Origin: Legionella quateirensis
GTDB lineage: Bacteria; Pseudomonadota; Gammaproteobacteria; Legionellales; Legionellaceae
Assembly (NCBI RefSeq): GCF_001467955.1
Contig: NZ_LNYR01000034.1
Location: 1-32,996 of the forward strand
Direction of reading: 5' to 3'
Length of the DNA: 32,996 nucleotides
Part shown: in pieces, positions 8,868 to 16,584 of the stretch
How the letters are laid out: each line of letters opens with the position of its first letter
Position numbering within the stretch: position 1 is the stretch's first letter
Made by a program: the position numbers and the translations under genes
Notes under the pieces: model-generated
What the model was told of the DNA's origin: nothing
What the model saw: only the letters and a program-made list of their open reading frames with translations
Databases searched by the model: none

Positions 8868-9632
8868 ATGAATCGATGGTTAATCGCTTTATTATTCTTT
8901 GCCAGTAATGCCTTTTCCCAATCGATGATCACTAAAGTCATAGAATTGAATTATTTGCAGGCAAACAAAGTGATTCAATTAATTCAACCCCTCATACAAA
9001 CAGAAGATGGGGAAAAAATAAGCGGTTCAGGACAAACATTAATCGTCGTGGTAAGTCCTTCAACCTTGACAAAAATCAGAGAGGTTTTGCATAAGCTGGA
9101 TGTGCCGCCAATCACATTTAATATTGCCATTTATCAGGGGGATCCTAATTGGCTAAGCGAGCAAAATAATAATGATGTGACCTACAGTACTAATCCCCAA
9201 TCTGAAGTACAACGTAGTCAGTCTGTTAAAGTGATGAGTGGTGAGTCGGCTTTTGTTTCAACAGGTGAACAGGTACCAATAATAAGTTCGGTTGGTGTTG
9301 GCTTTTTTACAGGTGTTGAATATCAACAGCATAATATCCAGAATGGCTTATTGGTACAGCCTGTACTTCAGGGGAATCAGGTTAAATTGTCTGTTAAACG
9401 GGTTAGAGAGCAGGAAAATGCTGCAGGTGGACAACAATTTGATAATCAGCAGGTTAATACCACCATCATGGCTCCATTAAATAAATGGGTGCCTTTGGGT
9501 AGTGCTGAGGGGGGGCAGAATAATGATTCTGATTCTACTTCATACACTGCAGGACGACCATTTTCTCAAAACTCTACATTATATATTAAAGTTTCCATAG
9601 TGAGTTCCATGCCAGCAGGGGAAGTAAAATAG
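8868..9632 (+). CDS. Secretin-like periplasmic protein lacking the pore domain
   Basis: A 254-residue exported protein. A signal peptide (MNRWLIALLFFASNAFSQ) is followed by a secretin N1-type domain at about residues 22-90 (VIELNYLQANKVIQLIQPL, then LIVVVSPSTLTKIREVLHKLDV). Next is a Gln/Asn/Ser-rich linker, then a segment like the start of the secretin beta domain (VMSGESAFVSTGEQVPIISS, LLVQPVLQGNQVKLSVKRV). Full secretins such as PulD or PilQ are two to three times longer and continue into the outer-membrane barrel; this protein stops before it. No other secretion genes are nearby. A candidate -10 TACAAT (8813-8818) lies upstream with a weak -35. The function is unknown; accessory or ring-assembly roles are guesses. 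Confidence 0.7.
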   Translation: MNRWLIALLFFASNAFSQSMITKVIELNYLQANKVIQLIQPLIQTEDGEKISGSGQTLIVVVSPSTLTKIREVLHKLDVPPITFNIAIYQGDPNWLSEQNNNDVTYSTNPQSEVQRSQSVKVMSGESAFVSTGEQVPIISSVGVGFFTGVEYQQHNIQNGLLVQPVLQGNQVKLSVKRVREQENAAGGQQFDNQQVNTTIMAPLNKWVPLGSAEGGQNNDSDSTSYTAGRPFSQNSTLYIKVSIVSSMPAGEVK

Positions 9633-9695
9633 CTCAGGGCTGTTGAAAAACGCCCAATATTTTCGTTAAAGGGAATTTATAATTCCTTCGGGAAA

Positions 9696-9779
9696 CGTCT
9701 TCTTGAACGAAGTGAGCGATCTCCTGAAACGGTTATGGTGCCTGTTTTTGGAGATTCTTCACTGCGTTCAGGATGACGA
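9696..9779. repeat. Solitary copy of the dispersed GATCTCC/GGAGAT palindromic repeat
   Basis: The left arm starts CGTCTTCTTGAACGAAGTGA and reaches GATCTCC. The right arm starts GGAGATTCTTCACTGCGTTC and reaches GGATGACG. The arms are reverse complements with a few mismatches and enclose a spacer of about 26 nt. It is the same sequence family as the element at 16046 and the tandem array at 32553 onward. Confidence 0.8.
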
Positions 9780-10002
9780 AAAGTCAGAGACAATTGAAAA
9801 GTGAAACCAAATCAATTTGCCTCGATCTTGTGGTTATGTATAAGTCCTGAAGCTGTCAAGAAGTGTTCTTACCGTTCATTTGTCAGAGTTGTAAACCAGT
9901 ACTTATTGAGTTTGAAACTGATGATTTAATGAGATTTATTTTAATCCGGCACCTGTGTTCAAATTAAATTCAATATGATACATAAGCGATCTGTTTTTGG
10001 TG

Positions 10003-10008
10003 TATAAT
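10003..10008 (+). promoter_or_regulatory. Candidate -10 box for yqgE
   Basis: A perfect TATAAT hexamer preceded directly by TG, 34 bp upstream of the yqgE ATG. No clear -35 element stands at 16-18 bp upstream, so this is a candidate only. Confidence 0.4.
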
Positions 10009-10042
10009 TAAATTGAATAGTTACTAATTTATAGGGGATCTC

Positions 10043-10606
10043 ATGGCAATTATAAGCTCATTAGCGAATCATTTGTTGATTGCTATGCCCTCATTAAATG
10101 ATCCTAATTTCGAACGGACAGTAATTTATCTTTGTGAGCATCACGAACAAGGATCAGTTGGTTTAATAATTAATAGACCGATGCAGTTTCCTTTGTCCAT
10201 CGTATTTGAGCAATTACAAATTGAACCTATTCGTACGGAGCAAAATCGCATGCCTTTATTGTTCGGCGGGCCTGTGCAGCCAGAGAGAGGATTTGTGATT
10301 CATAAACAAATGGGTGGGTGGCGTTCCAGTTTGTTTTTGCAGGATGAGGTGACTGTGACTACCTCAAATGATATTATCAGGGCAATTGCGGACGATAAAG
10401 GACCTAAAGATGTGTTAATTACTTTAGGTTACGCTGGCTGGACTGAGAATCAATTGGAACGTGAAGTGATGGATAATGTCTGGTTAGTATGTCCTTATAA
10501 ATCGGAAATTCTATATGATGTTCCTTTTGAAGAACGCTGGGAATATGCTGGATTAACCTTAGGGGTAAAAATGAGTCAACTTAGTTCTGATGCCGGCCAT
10601 GCCTAG
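10043..10606 (+). CDS. yqgE: YqgE/AlgH family protein (DUF179)
   Basis: A 187-residue cytoplasmic protein of the widely conserved UPF0301 family. Hallmarks are the N-terminal LLIAMPSLNDPNFERTVIYL, then GSVGLIINRPM, LFGGPVQPERGFVIH and the C-terminal ITLGYAGWTENQLEREV. The biochemical role is unsettled; the AlgH name comes from alginate regulation in Pseudomonas. The start is well supported by AGGGGA upstream of ATG 10043. It overlaps the next gene yqgF by 17 bp, the usual yqgE-yqgF pair in gammaproteobacteria. Confidence 0.95.
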   Translation: MAIISSLANHLLIAMPSLNDPNFERTVIYLCEHHEQGSVGLIINRPMQFPLSIVFEQLQIEPIRTEQNRMPLLFGGPVQPERGFVIHKQMGGWRSSLFLQDEVTVTTSNDIIRAIADDKGPKDVLITLGYAGWTENQLEREVMDNVWLVCPYKSEILYDVPFEERWEYAGLTLGVKMSQLSSDAGHA

Positions 10607-11018
10607 TGGTGTTTATTTGGGGTTTGATTTTGGTTATAAACGCATTGGGGTTGCAGTTGGACAACGATTAACCTGTAGTGCTTCTCCTGTATCGACTATC
10701 AGTGCAAAATCTGGTGTGCCCGATTGGAATAGTGTTCAAAAACTCATAACCCAATGGAATCCCGAAGCTTTAATTGTTGGTTTACCTACCTGTATCGATG
10801 ACAGTGAGTTGTATACGACCTCCGCTGCTCGTCGATTTGCAAAGCAATTGCGAAAACATTTTGCCATTCCTGTTCATTTGGTTGATGAGCGGCTTTCAAC
10901 AGTAGAAGCCCGAGGACAAGTATTCGATCAGGGGGGGTACCGTAAACTTAGAAATACAGAGATAGATAGCATCGCTGCTTGTATTATTCTGGAGCAGTGG
11001 TTACAGCATCCAGAATAG
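10590..11018 (+). CDS. yqgF: YqgF/RuvX: putative pre-16S rRNA nuclease / Holliday junction resolvase fold
   Basis: A 142-residue RNase H-like protein. The catalytic acidic residues appear in GFDFGYKRIGVAVG near the N-terminus, in LVDERLSTVEA at about residue 100, and in the C-terminal NTEIDSIAACIILEQWL. In E. coli YqgF matures the 5' end of 16S rRNA; a role in transcription antitermination has also been proposed. Its start lies inside the yqgE 3' end, and ATG 10599 is an in-frame alternative three codons later. pyrB follows after 137 bp, a gene order seen in Pseudomonas and relatives. Confidence 0.94.
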   Translation: MPAMPSGVYLGFDFGYKRIGVAVGQRLTCSASPVSTISAKSGVPDWNSVQKLITQWNPEALIVGLPTCIDDSELYTTSAARRFAKQLRKHFAIPVHLVDERLSTVEARGQVFDQGGYRKLRNTEIDSIAACIILEQWLQHPE

Positions 11019-11155
11019 TTTCGTTAACGGGGCTACATCATCAATATCAAAACCGTTTAAGAAAAAGTCCTTCGAATTCCTCAGGTACTTCGTGTAGAAT
11101 GAGCTTATTCAGTCAATAGTAAAAGTCAGTTTGGAACGAACTCTAAAGAGGGTTT

Positions 11156-12046
11156 ATGAAACATTTTCTTGAAATTAGTCAGTTATCACGCCAGCAGATA
11201 GAAATCCTTTTACAGCGAGCACTTCATTTTAAGAACAATTCAAATTATCCATCTTATGCCGAACATACTATGGCCAATTTATTTTATGAGAACAGTACTA
11301 GAACCCGCGTTAGTTTTGAATTGGCAGCACAACATTTATCCATGCCCGTTATTAATATCGATCTGCAGAGTTCATCCGAAAGTAAAGGGGAAATTATTGA
11401 GGATACCATCAAAACTCTGGCAGCAATGGGAATACGTTATTTTGTAATTCGCCACAAACAAGATGGATTGCAGCAGAACCTGGCGGAACGTCTGGGTGAT
11501 TCAATTCATATCATCAATGCTGGTGATGGAACACATGCTCATCCCAGTCAAGCTATATTAGATATGATGACTATAATTGAACAGAAACCAAAGCTGGATC
11601 AATTGAAAATTGCCATTTTAGGTAATATCAAACACTCTCGTGTAGCCAATTCATTTCAAAGTATTTGCAATAAATTAGGTGTCGGTGAATTAGTATTCAT
11701 TGCCCCGGAACTTTGGCAACCTGAAACAATACACTATGGGCGTGTAACCAATAATTTACGTGAAGGATTATTTGATGCAGATGTCGTGATTTGTTTACGA
11801 GTTCAACGTGAACGTTTGGCGGATAATGACCATCTTGATTTACAAACTTACAGGAACAATTTTGCGTTAACCAAAAACAGTTTAGCTTATGCGAAATCAG
11901 ATGCCATGGTAATGCACCCAGGTCCGATGAATCGTGGTGTAGAAATCGACAGCGATGTCGCCGATGGAAATCAATCTTTTATTTTACGTCAGGTAACCAA
12001 TGGTGTTTATTCTCGCATGGCAATTATTGAATCTTTGATCCTTTAG
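11156..12046 (+). CDS. pyrB: Aspartate carbamoyltransferase catalytic subunit
   Basis: A 296-residue enzyme of de novo pyrimidine synthesis that joins carbamoyl phosphate and aspartate. The carbamoyl-phosphate site is recognisable as ENSTRTRVSFE (about residue 45), with the lysine loop SSSESKGE following. INAGDGTHAHPSQA, the aspartate-loop arginine region (CLRVQRERL) and HPGPMNRGVEI near the C-terminus complete the set. An ornithine carbamoyltransferase would lack the KGE loop and the HPGPMNRG end. No pyrI-type regulatory gene or pyrC-like partner follows, unlike E. coli (pyrI) and Pseudomonas (inactive PyrC). AGAGGG precedes the ATG. I see no obvious attenuator in the 137-bp leader. Confidence 0.95.
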   Translation: MKHFLEISQLSRQQIEILLQRALHFKNNSNYPSYAEHTMANLFYENSTRTRVSFELAAQHLSMPVINIDLQSSSESKGEIIEDTIKTLAAMGIRYFVIRHKQDGLQQNLAERLGDSIHIINAGDGTHAHPSQAILDMMTIIEQKPKLDQLKIAILGNIKHSRVANSFQSICNKLGVGELVFIAPELWQPETIHYGRVTNNLREGLFDADVVICLRVQRERLADNDHLDLQTYRNNFALTKNSLAYAKSDAMVMHPGPMNRGVEIDSDVADGNQSFILRQVTNGVYSRMAIIESLIL

Positions 12047-12145
12047 CCCAATTGTTAAAAGCAGTTTGATCATCAATCCTATATGGACTTCTTAAATCTA
12101 CCACACACTAATTATCAGAGTATGTACTCATCACAGTGATCCAGG

Positions 12146-12541
12146 TTAGATGTCTAATAATGTATCTATGGATAATTCCTGTGATGGTGATAATGGTTCT
12201 CCTTTATCTTGAACACATGATTTTATTGTCATGGTATTCCGATTAGCGTTACCGATGCAATAAACCATGTAACCTGAACTATTAATCATAAAAATGATGA
12301 TTCTAAAATGACCTGCGGCATCAGGATTGGATGTTTTTACATTGAGTCTGTAGTCCCCTGGATTGGGTAACTCTTTCAATTTATTTTTGATGCATTGGAC
12401 AACCTTATCTTCTTTATCTTCAGAGGTATTATAACAATTGGTTATGATGGATATGGCTTGCTTATGATATTCTTCGGCTGAAACGACGCCCCATGGTATC
12501 AAGATTAAAATGAGGCTACCTATTAATTTGATTGGATTCAT
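12146..12541 (-). CDS. Secreted small hypothetical protein
   Basis: I do not recognise this 131-residue protein. It has a clear signal peptide (basic MNPIK, hydrophobic LIGSLILILIPWGVV, cleavage probably after VSA) and a mature part of about 110 residues. That part has four cysteines in the contexts NCYN, VQCIKN, VYCIGN and KSCVQD, which suggests two disulfides formed in the periplasm or outside the cell. Tandem ATGs occur at 12544 and 12541; the second is 5 nt from AGAG and was chosen. It is flanked by convergent pyrB and, 92 bp upstream on the same strand, by the end of comM. Confidence 0.65.
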   Translation of the reverse strand: MNPIKLIGSLILILIPWGVVSAEEYHKQAISIITNCYNTSEDKEDKVVQCIKNKLKELPNPGDYRLNVKTSNPDAAGHFRIIIFMINSSGYMVYCIGNANRNTMTIKSCVQDKGEPLSPSQELSIDTLLDI

Positions 12542-12636
12542 CATTGCTCTATAAATATACCAGTTTGATTAATTATAGAGCTATGATAAAGAAAAAGTAA
12601 AATAAAGTAATCAGGTAATTCTTATTCCAAAACACT

Positions 12637-14148
12637 CTATTTGGGCGATTGAAAGGTCTGTTTATAAGATAAAGCCTGTTGTAGATAATTTAAACTGACT
12701 TTTTTGCTTTCATTCATATCCGCTATAGTTCTCGCTACCTTGAGCAGGCGATGATAACTGCGGGCAGAGAGTTTCAATTTATTCATGGCCTCATTTAAAA
12801 AGGTATTTTCTCTTTCACCTAACTCACATAACTGCTCGCATTGTTTCGAACTTAAGTTAGCATTGATACAGTTTTGGCGCATCATTTGTATCGAACGAAC
12901 CTTGATGACTTTTTCCCTGATTAACTCACTTTGTTTTTCTGGATTTAAATTAGGTTTAATTAACTCATCCGGAGGTAATGCCTGCACCGTAATATGCATA
13001 TCAATGCGATCCAATAGAGGTGCTGAGAGCTTGGTTAAGTATCGACTAATACGATCTGGAGTGCATAAACAGTTTGCCTGAGCGTTACCCCACTGCCCAC
13101 AAGGGCATGGATTCATTGCGGCGATTAACTGAAATTGGGCTGGAAACTCCGTTTGAGCAGCTGCTCTGGAAATACAGATATGCCCCGATTCCAATGGCTC
13201 CCTCAGTGTTTCCAGGACTTGTCGATTAAATTCAGGTAACTCATCAAGAAATAAGACTCCATGATGCGCCAACGAAATTTCTCCAGGTTTTGGAGGATTT
13301 CCTCCTCCAACCAGAGACATGGGGGAAGCGGTATGGTGGGGAGCACGGAAAGGAGGTGAGCGCCACTCTGCGAAATCAGGTAGTTTACCGCGTATTGAGT
13401 TGATTGCAGCACACTCCAGTGCCTGGGTTTCAGTTAATTCGGGTAATAAAGTACTAAATCGTTTTGCCAGCATGGTTTTACCACTTCCTGGAGCACCACA
13501 TAACAAGATGCTGTGTCCACCACAAGCGGCAATCTCCATCGCGTTTTTTGCATGGAACTGACCTTTGATATCTGACCAGTCCAGTTCATGAGTTGATTTA
13601 GTGTATTCTGGTCTGGGCGGAACGTTTTGTAATGGGATGTCATTGCATAGATAATTGCATACTTCTCTTAAATTGTTGGCAGTAAATACATCTTGATGCC
13701 CGGTTAATGATGCTTCAGGTGCATTGGTAGCGGCAATTATCAATAATTGCTTGTCTTTATGAGCTGCAAGCACCGCCGGTATAATGGCGGATACTCCTCT
13801 AAGTTCGCCACTTAAAGCCAGTTCGCCAATAAATTCATGATTCATTAATTTATTGGGAGGTATTTGGCCTGATGCCGCAAGAATCCCCAACGCAATTGGT
13901 AAATCAAAACCACTACCTGATTTAGGTAAATCAGCAGGCCCCAGGTTCACCGTGATTTTACGGCATGGAAATTCAAATTGACTGTTGATAATCGCGCTAC
14001 GCACTCGGTCTTTACTTTCTTTTACTGCAGTTTCAGCAAGTCCTACCATGGTGAAACCAGGTAAACCATTTGAAAGATGTACTTCTACTGATACGGATTG
14101 TGCCAGTATGCCAATAGTGCTACGCGTTTTGGTAAATGCGAGATTCAT
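12637..14148 (-). CDS. comM: YifB/ComM-type magnesium-chelatase-like AAA+ ATPase
   Basis: 503 residues, the usual family length of about 505. The N-terminal ChlI domain of the Lon-protease fold (STIGILAQSVSVEVHLSNGL, GLAETAVKESKDRVRSAI) is followed by the AAA+ core with Walker A GAPGSGKT at 218-225, Walker B VLFLDELPEF and sensor NPCPCG, then a C-terminal helical domain (SARSYHRLLKVARTIADM). ComM in naturally competent bacteria is a hexameric helicase that promotes branch migration during transformation. The open frame continues to 14277, but ATG 14148 has AGGA 9 nt upstream and begins exactly where the family begins. It lies 189 bp downstream of ubiK. Confidence 0.92.
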   Translation of the reverse strand: MNLAFTKTRSTIGILAQSVSVEVHLSNGLPGFTMVGLAETAVKESKDRVRSAIINSQFEFPCRKITVNLGPADLPKSGSGFDLPIALGILAASGQIPPNKLMNHEFIGELALSGELRGVSAIIPAVLAAHKDKQLLIIAATNAPEASLTGHQDVFTANNLREVCNYLCNDIPLQNVPPRPEYTKSTHELDWSDIKGQFHAKNAMEIAACGGHSILLCGAPGSGKTMLAKRFSTLLPELTETQALECAAINSIRGKLPDFAEWRSPPFRAPHHTASPMSLVGGGNPPKPGEISLAHHGVLFLDELPEFNRQVLETLREPLESGHICISRAAAQTEFPAQFQLIAAMNPCPCGQWGNAQANCLCTPDRISRYLTKLSAPLLDRIDMHITVQALPPDELIKPNLNPEKQSELIREKVIKVRSIQMMRQNCINANLSSKQCEQLCELGERENTFLNEAMNKLKLSARSYHRLLKVARTIADMNESKKVSLNYLQQALSYKQTFQSPK

Positions 14149-14337
14149 GATGTAGTTTCCTGTTGTGTTGGACATTAAGCAGTTTTTATTTCCTGAACTG
14201 CTTTTTAAATTTAAATCATAGTGTTCTTCTGAATGATGTGAATAACACAATCCAATTCGCGTTGAGCCAGATATCAAAAAACATCAATTGTCTCGTCAAT
14301 CTGAGAACTTCATCACATCATCCAAGCCTGCAGGGAA

Positions 14338-14601
14338 TCAGATTTCCTGATTTTTACTTTCTTGAGCTTTCAATAACTCATCAACTTGTTTTTGCAGTTG
14401 TTCCAACTTTTCCCTGGTACGGGTAAGAACTTTACACTGGACATCAAACTCATCCCTGGTAATTAAATCCAGACGGGCGAAGGTAGCCTGTAAAACTTCT
14501 TTAAATTTTTGTTGAATGTCATTTTCAATATTCTGTAGACTGGTAGGCAGAGTGGCAAAAAGCATTTGAGCCAAATCGTCAAATTGTTTCGTGTCGAACA
14601 T
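14338..14601 (-). CDS. ubiK: Ubiquinone biosynthesis accessory factor UbiK (YqiC/BMFP family)
   Basis: An 87-residue protein of the BMFP/YqiC family. The N-terminal amphipathic half (FDDLAQMLFATLPTSLQNI) is followed by the family motif LQATFARLDLITRDEFDVQ and a C-terminal coiled coil (REKLEQLQKQVDELLKAQ). UbiK binds lipids and assists the soluble Ubi complex needed for aerobic ubiquinone synthesis; other members were described as membrane-fusogenic factors. ATG 14601 has GGAG at good spacing. It is upstream of comM on the same strand and divergent from glnB. Confidence 0.9.
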   Translation of the reverse strand: MFDTKQFDDLAQMLFATLPTSLQNIENDIQQKFKEVLQATFARLDLITRDEFDVQCKVLTRTREKLEQLQKQVDELLKAQESKNQEI

Positions 14602-14678
14602 AATTACTCCATGTTTATTTTTGCTGACAGTCTAACAAAACTGCCACTCAAGAACTATACCCAGACAATTGAGTTTGA

Positions 14679-15053
<375 letters not shown>

Positions 15054-15056
<3 letters not shown>

Positions 15057-15177
15057 ACGGTTGTATTTGGCGCATCTTAACAGAAATGGCTTAGAAAAAA
15101 ATGCTCATGTACCTGATGTACACTGCGCTTTTTTTCTAAGCCATTTCTGTTAACCTGCACTCAAATCCAACCGTTCA
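15054..15177. repeat. Long inverted repeat (124 bp) directly after glnB
   Basis: The central arms 15077-15101 and 15129-15153 are perfect 25-bp reverse complements (TTAACAGAAATGGCTTAG plus seven A, against its complement). They flank a 27-nt loop that itself contains TGTAC-CTGAT-GTACA. Outer arms TGAACGGTTG (15054-15063) and CAACCGTTCA (15168-15177) also match, giving arms of about 48 nt. The element begins at the glnB stop codon. It should form a very stable hairpin and probably terminates glnB and the convergent cyclo-ligase transcript. Confidence 0.85.
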
Positions 15178-15296
15178 TTCGAAGTTGATGGCATCTTACA
15201 AACTGTAAAAAATACTCATATACCTGATGTACACTGCGCTTTTTTTTAAGACAATTTATAAGCTTGTACTTAGCTCTCATTGTTCATTTGATATTT
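15178..15296. repeat. Second, decayed copy of the glnB-downstream element
   Basis: The loop core of the first element recurs 111 bp downstream with one mismatch: TACCTGATGTACACTGCGC followed by a T-run (first copy 15110-15135, second 15221-15247). The left flank GCATCTTA also recurs. The arms of this copy have diverged (CTTACAAACTGT against TTTATAAGCTTG), so its hairpin is weak. Confidence 0.7.
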
Positions 15297-15311
15297 TAGG
15301 AAAATGAGTTT

Positions 15312-15920
15312 TCAGATTTGGGGAAAACGCCAATAGACGGCTTTTTGAGTGACTACTGCATCAAGTGGAACATCCCAGGGTTCAGGAATCAGAAAATTCA
15401 CTTTTTGGAATTGATAAGCTACGCCCAGGAACAAGCAGTTTTTCTTGTTCACTAATGTTCGGTCATAATAACCTGATCCCATCCCCAGTCTTGTACAATA
15501 GGGATCAAAAGCTACCAGCGGTATGATGATCAGATCCAGTTGCTCTATAGGTATTGCCAGATCACGGCTTACATCAGGTTCAGGTATACCGTAGCGATTA
15601 TTTTTAAAAGGAGTTTTAGGTGTAGCCGGTAAAAAGGAAAGTGTTGAATTTTGATTTAATACAGGAAAATAGCAGAATTTTCCTTGTAATGGAGCACTAT
15701 GCCATAGGCTAATTAAATCAACTTCCCCATTGATTGCAAAATACATGGCAATACTCTTCGCCTTTCTGTATTCTTCAAGCACTCTAATTCGATTACAAAT
15801 TTGATTAGAAGATTTGACTCGATAAGGAACTGAAATTTTAGAACGCACTTGCTTTATGGAGTTACGTAAAGCAGTTTTTAAATGATCAGGCATACTATTA
15901 CTTATGTTATTTCTCTTCAT
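15312..15920 (-). CDS. fthC: 5-formyltetrahydrofolate cyclo-ligase
   Basis: A 202-residue ATP-dependent enzyme (YgfA/MTHFS) that converts 5-formyl-THF to 5,10-methenyl-THF. Diagnostic sequence is DLIIIPLVAFDPYCTRLGMG, followed by GSGYYDRTL, which forms the ATP/folate site; the N-terminal helix has SIKQVRSKIS. In many gammaproteobacteria this gene follows the 6S RNA gene, but I see no 6S-like structure in the upstream 465 bp. The first ATG (15920) is chosen, with Met10 as an alternative. It is convergent with glnB across two copies of a hairpin element. Confidence 0.93.
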   Translation of the reverse strand: MKRNNISNSMPDHLKTALRNSIKQVRSKISVPYRVKSSNQICNRIRVLEEYRKAKSIAMYFAINGEVDLISLWHSAPLQGKFCYFPVLNQNSTLSFLPATPKTPFKNNRYGIPEPDVSRDLAIPIEQLDLIIIPLVAFDPYCTRLGMGSGYYDRTLVNKKNCLFLGVAYQFQKVNFLIPEPWDVPLDAVVTQKAVYWRFPQI

Positions 15921-16385
15921 TGATTATTAGTCGTTTAGAATGAAACTTCAAGTATTTATCCTCTTAGTTCCTGATTTAATAAGCATAAGATTTACGAGCA
16001 ACGCACAATTTTTTCGCAAATAGGACATTTTAATCAATTTGAGAGACGTCATCTTGAACGAAATGAGAGATCTCCTGAATCCGGCCTGGTGTCTGCTTTT
16101 TGAGTTCCTTCACGGCGCTTAGGATGACGAAATTTTCGAGGTAATTGAGTAGTAAAAAAATTTCTTCTGCCTTGACCTTGGGATTTTTCATAATATCTGA
16201 ATAAAATAAAGAAGTTACTGAATCCTGATTTTTAGAATATCCACATATCAATAATCTGTATAAAGAAAAAATTTTTTAAAAAAACTAGGCAAAAAAAAGA
16301 AAATAGGGTATATAGCCGTCCTGGTATTTTGTTCCACTGAATAAGTGAATTAACGAATTGATGTTAACTCTCTGAGAGAAAGGGT
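15921..16385. other. 465-bp divergent intergenic region with a dispersed repeat
   Basis: No credible gene. The only sizeable open frame (16030-16251, minus) is a translation of the dispersed repeat. The region holds the repeat copy at 16046-16130 and a strongly A/T-rich tract at 16260-16315 containing GGGTATATAG. That tract probably includes the promoter of the small acidic gene starting at 16386. Confidence 0.6.
16046..16130. repeat. Solitary copy of the dispersed GATCTCC palindromic repeat
   Basis: The left arm ACGTCATCTTGAACGAAATG continues to GATCTCC. The right arm ends CTTAGGATGACGA. The right arm is more decayed (GAGTTCCTTCACGGCGC) than in the 9.7-kb copy, but order, spacing and outer ends agree with that copy and with the 107-bp array. 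Confidence 0.75.
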
Positions 16386-16571
16386 ATGACTGACTTATTT
16401 GAAGAAGATGAAGAAGAAATAATTGAAGTTGTAGATGATTTTGAAGATGTAGAAGTAGATACTGAATTTGCTGATATACCGGCTAATGGTTTAGATGCTC
16501 GCAGACGTTTGGAAAATATGTTGGAAGAAAAACGATTACGAGATGAACTTGATGATTTCGTAGATTATTAA
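16386..16571 (+). CDS. Small acidic protein, PA3496-like
   Basis: A 61-residue, extremely acidic protein. The first 35 residues are mostly Asp/Glu with Val/Ile. The C-terminus is an amphipathic helix, DARRRLENMLEEKRLRDELD. That C-terminal pattern recalls from memory the PA3496 family of Pseudomonas, described as a putative envelope-integrity protein; this is not verified. It has no signal peptide. AGAGAAAGGG immediately precedes the ATG, a strong ribosome-binding site. It lies 13 bp upstream of the PabC-like gene on the same strand and is probably cotranscribed with it. Confidence 0.75.
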   Translation: MTDLFEEDEEEIIEVVDDFEDVEVDTEFADIPANGLDARRRLENMLEEKRLRDELDDFVDY

Positions 16572-16584
16572 AGATGGGTTTTTA

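Larger units (their letters stand above)
9633..10042. other. 410-bp intergenic region with one dispersed repeat and a yqgE leader
   Basis: No gene is visible. It holds a small palindrome GGAATT-TAT-AATTCC (9672-9686), one copy of the dispersed palindromic repeat (9696-9779), then AT-rich DNA leading to yqgE. A good -10 box TATAAT (10003-10008) lies 34 bp before the yqgE start. I could not place a convincing -35. Confidence 0.6.

Noticed and set aside
11019..11155. Attenuator or PyrR-type leader before pyrB
   Set aside because: No stable terminator hairpin with T-run or leader peptide was seen in the 137 bp.
14149..14277. N-terminal extension of ComM to 14277
   Set aside because: Family homology begins at Met 14148, which has its own ribosome-binding site.
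16030..16251. 73-residue minus-strand open frame
   Set aside because: Much of it is a translation of the dispersed palindromic repeat, it lacks a ribosome-binding site, and it resembles no family.
15921..16385. 6S RNA gene upstream of fthC, as in many gammaproteobacteria
   Set aside because: I could not find the long rod with a central bubble expected of 6S RNA; the region contains a dispersed repeat and A/T-rich DNA.
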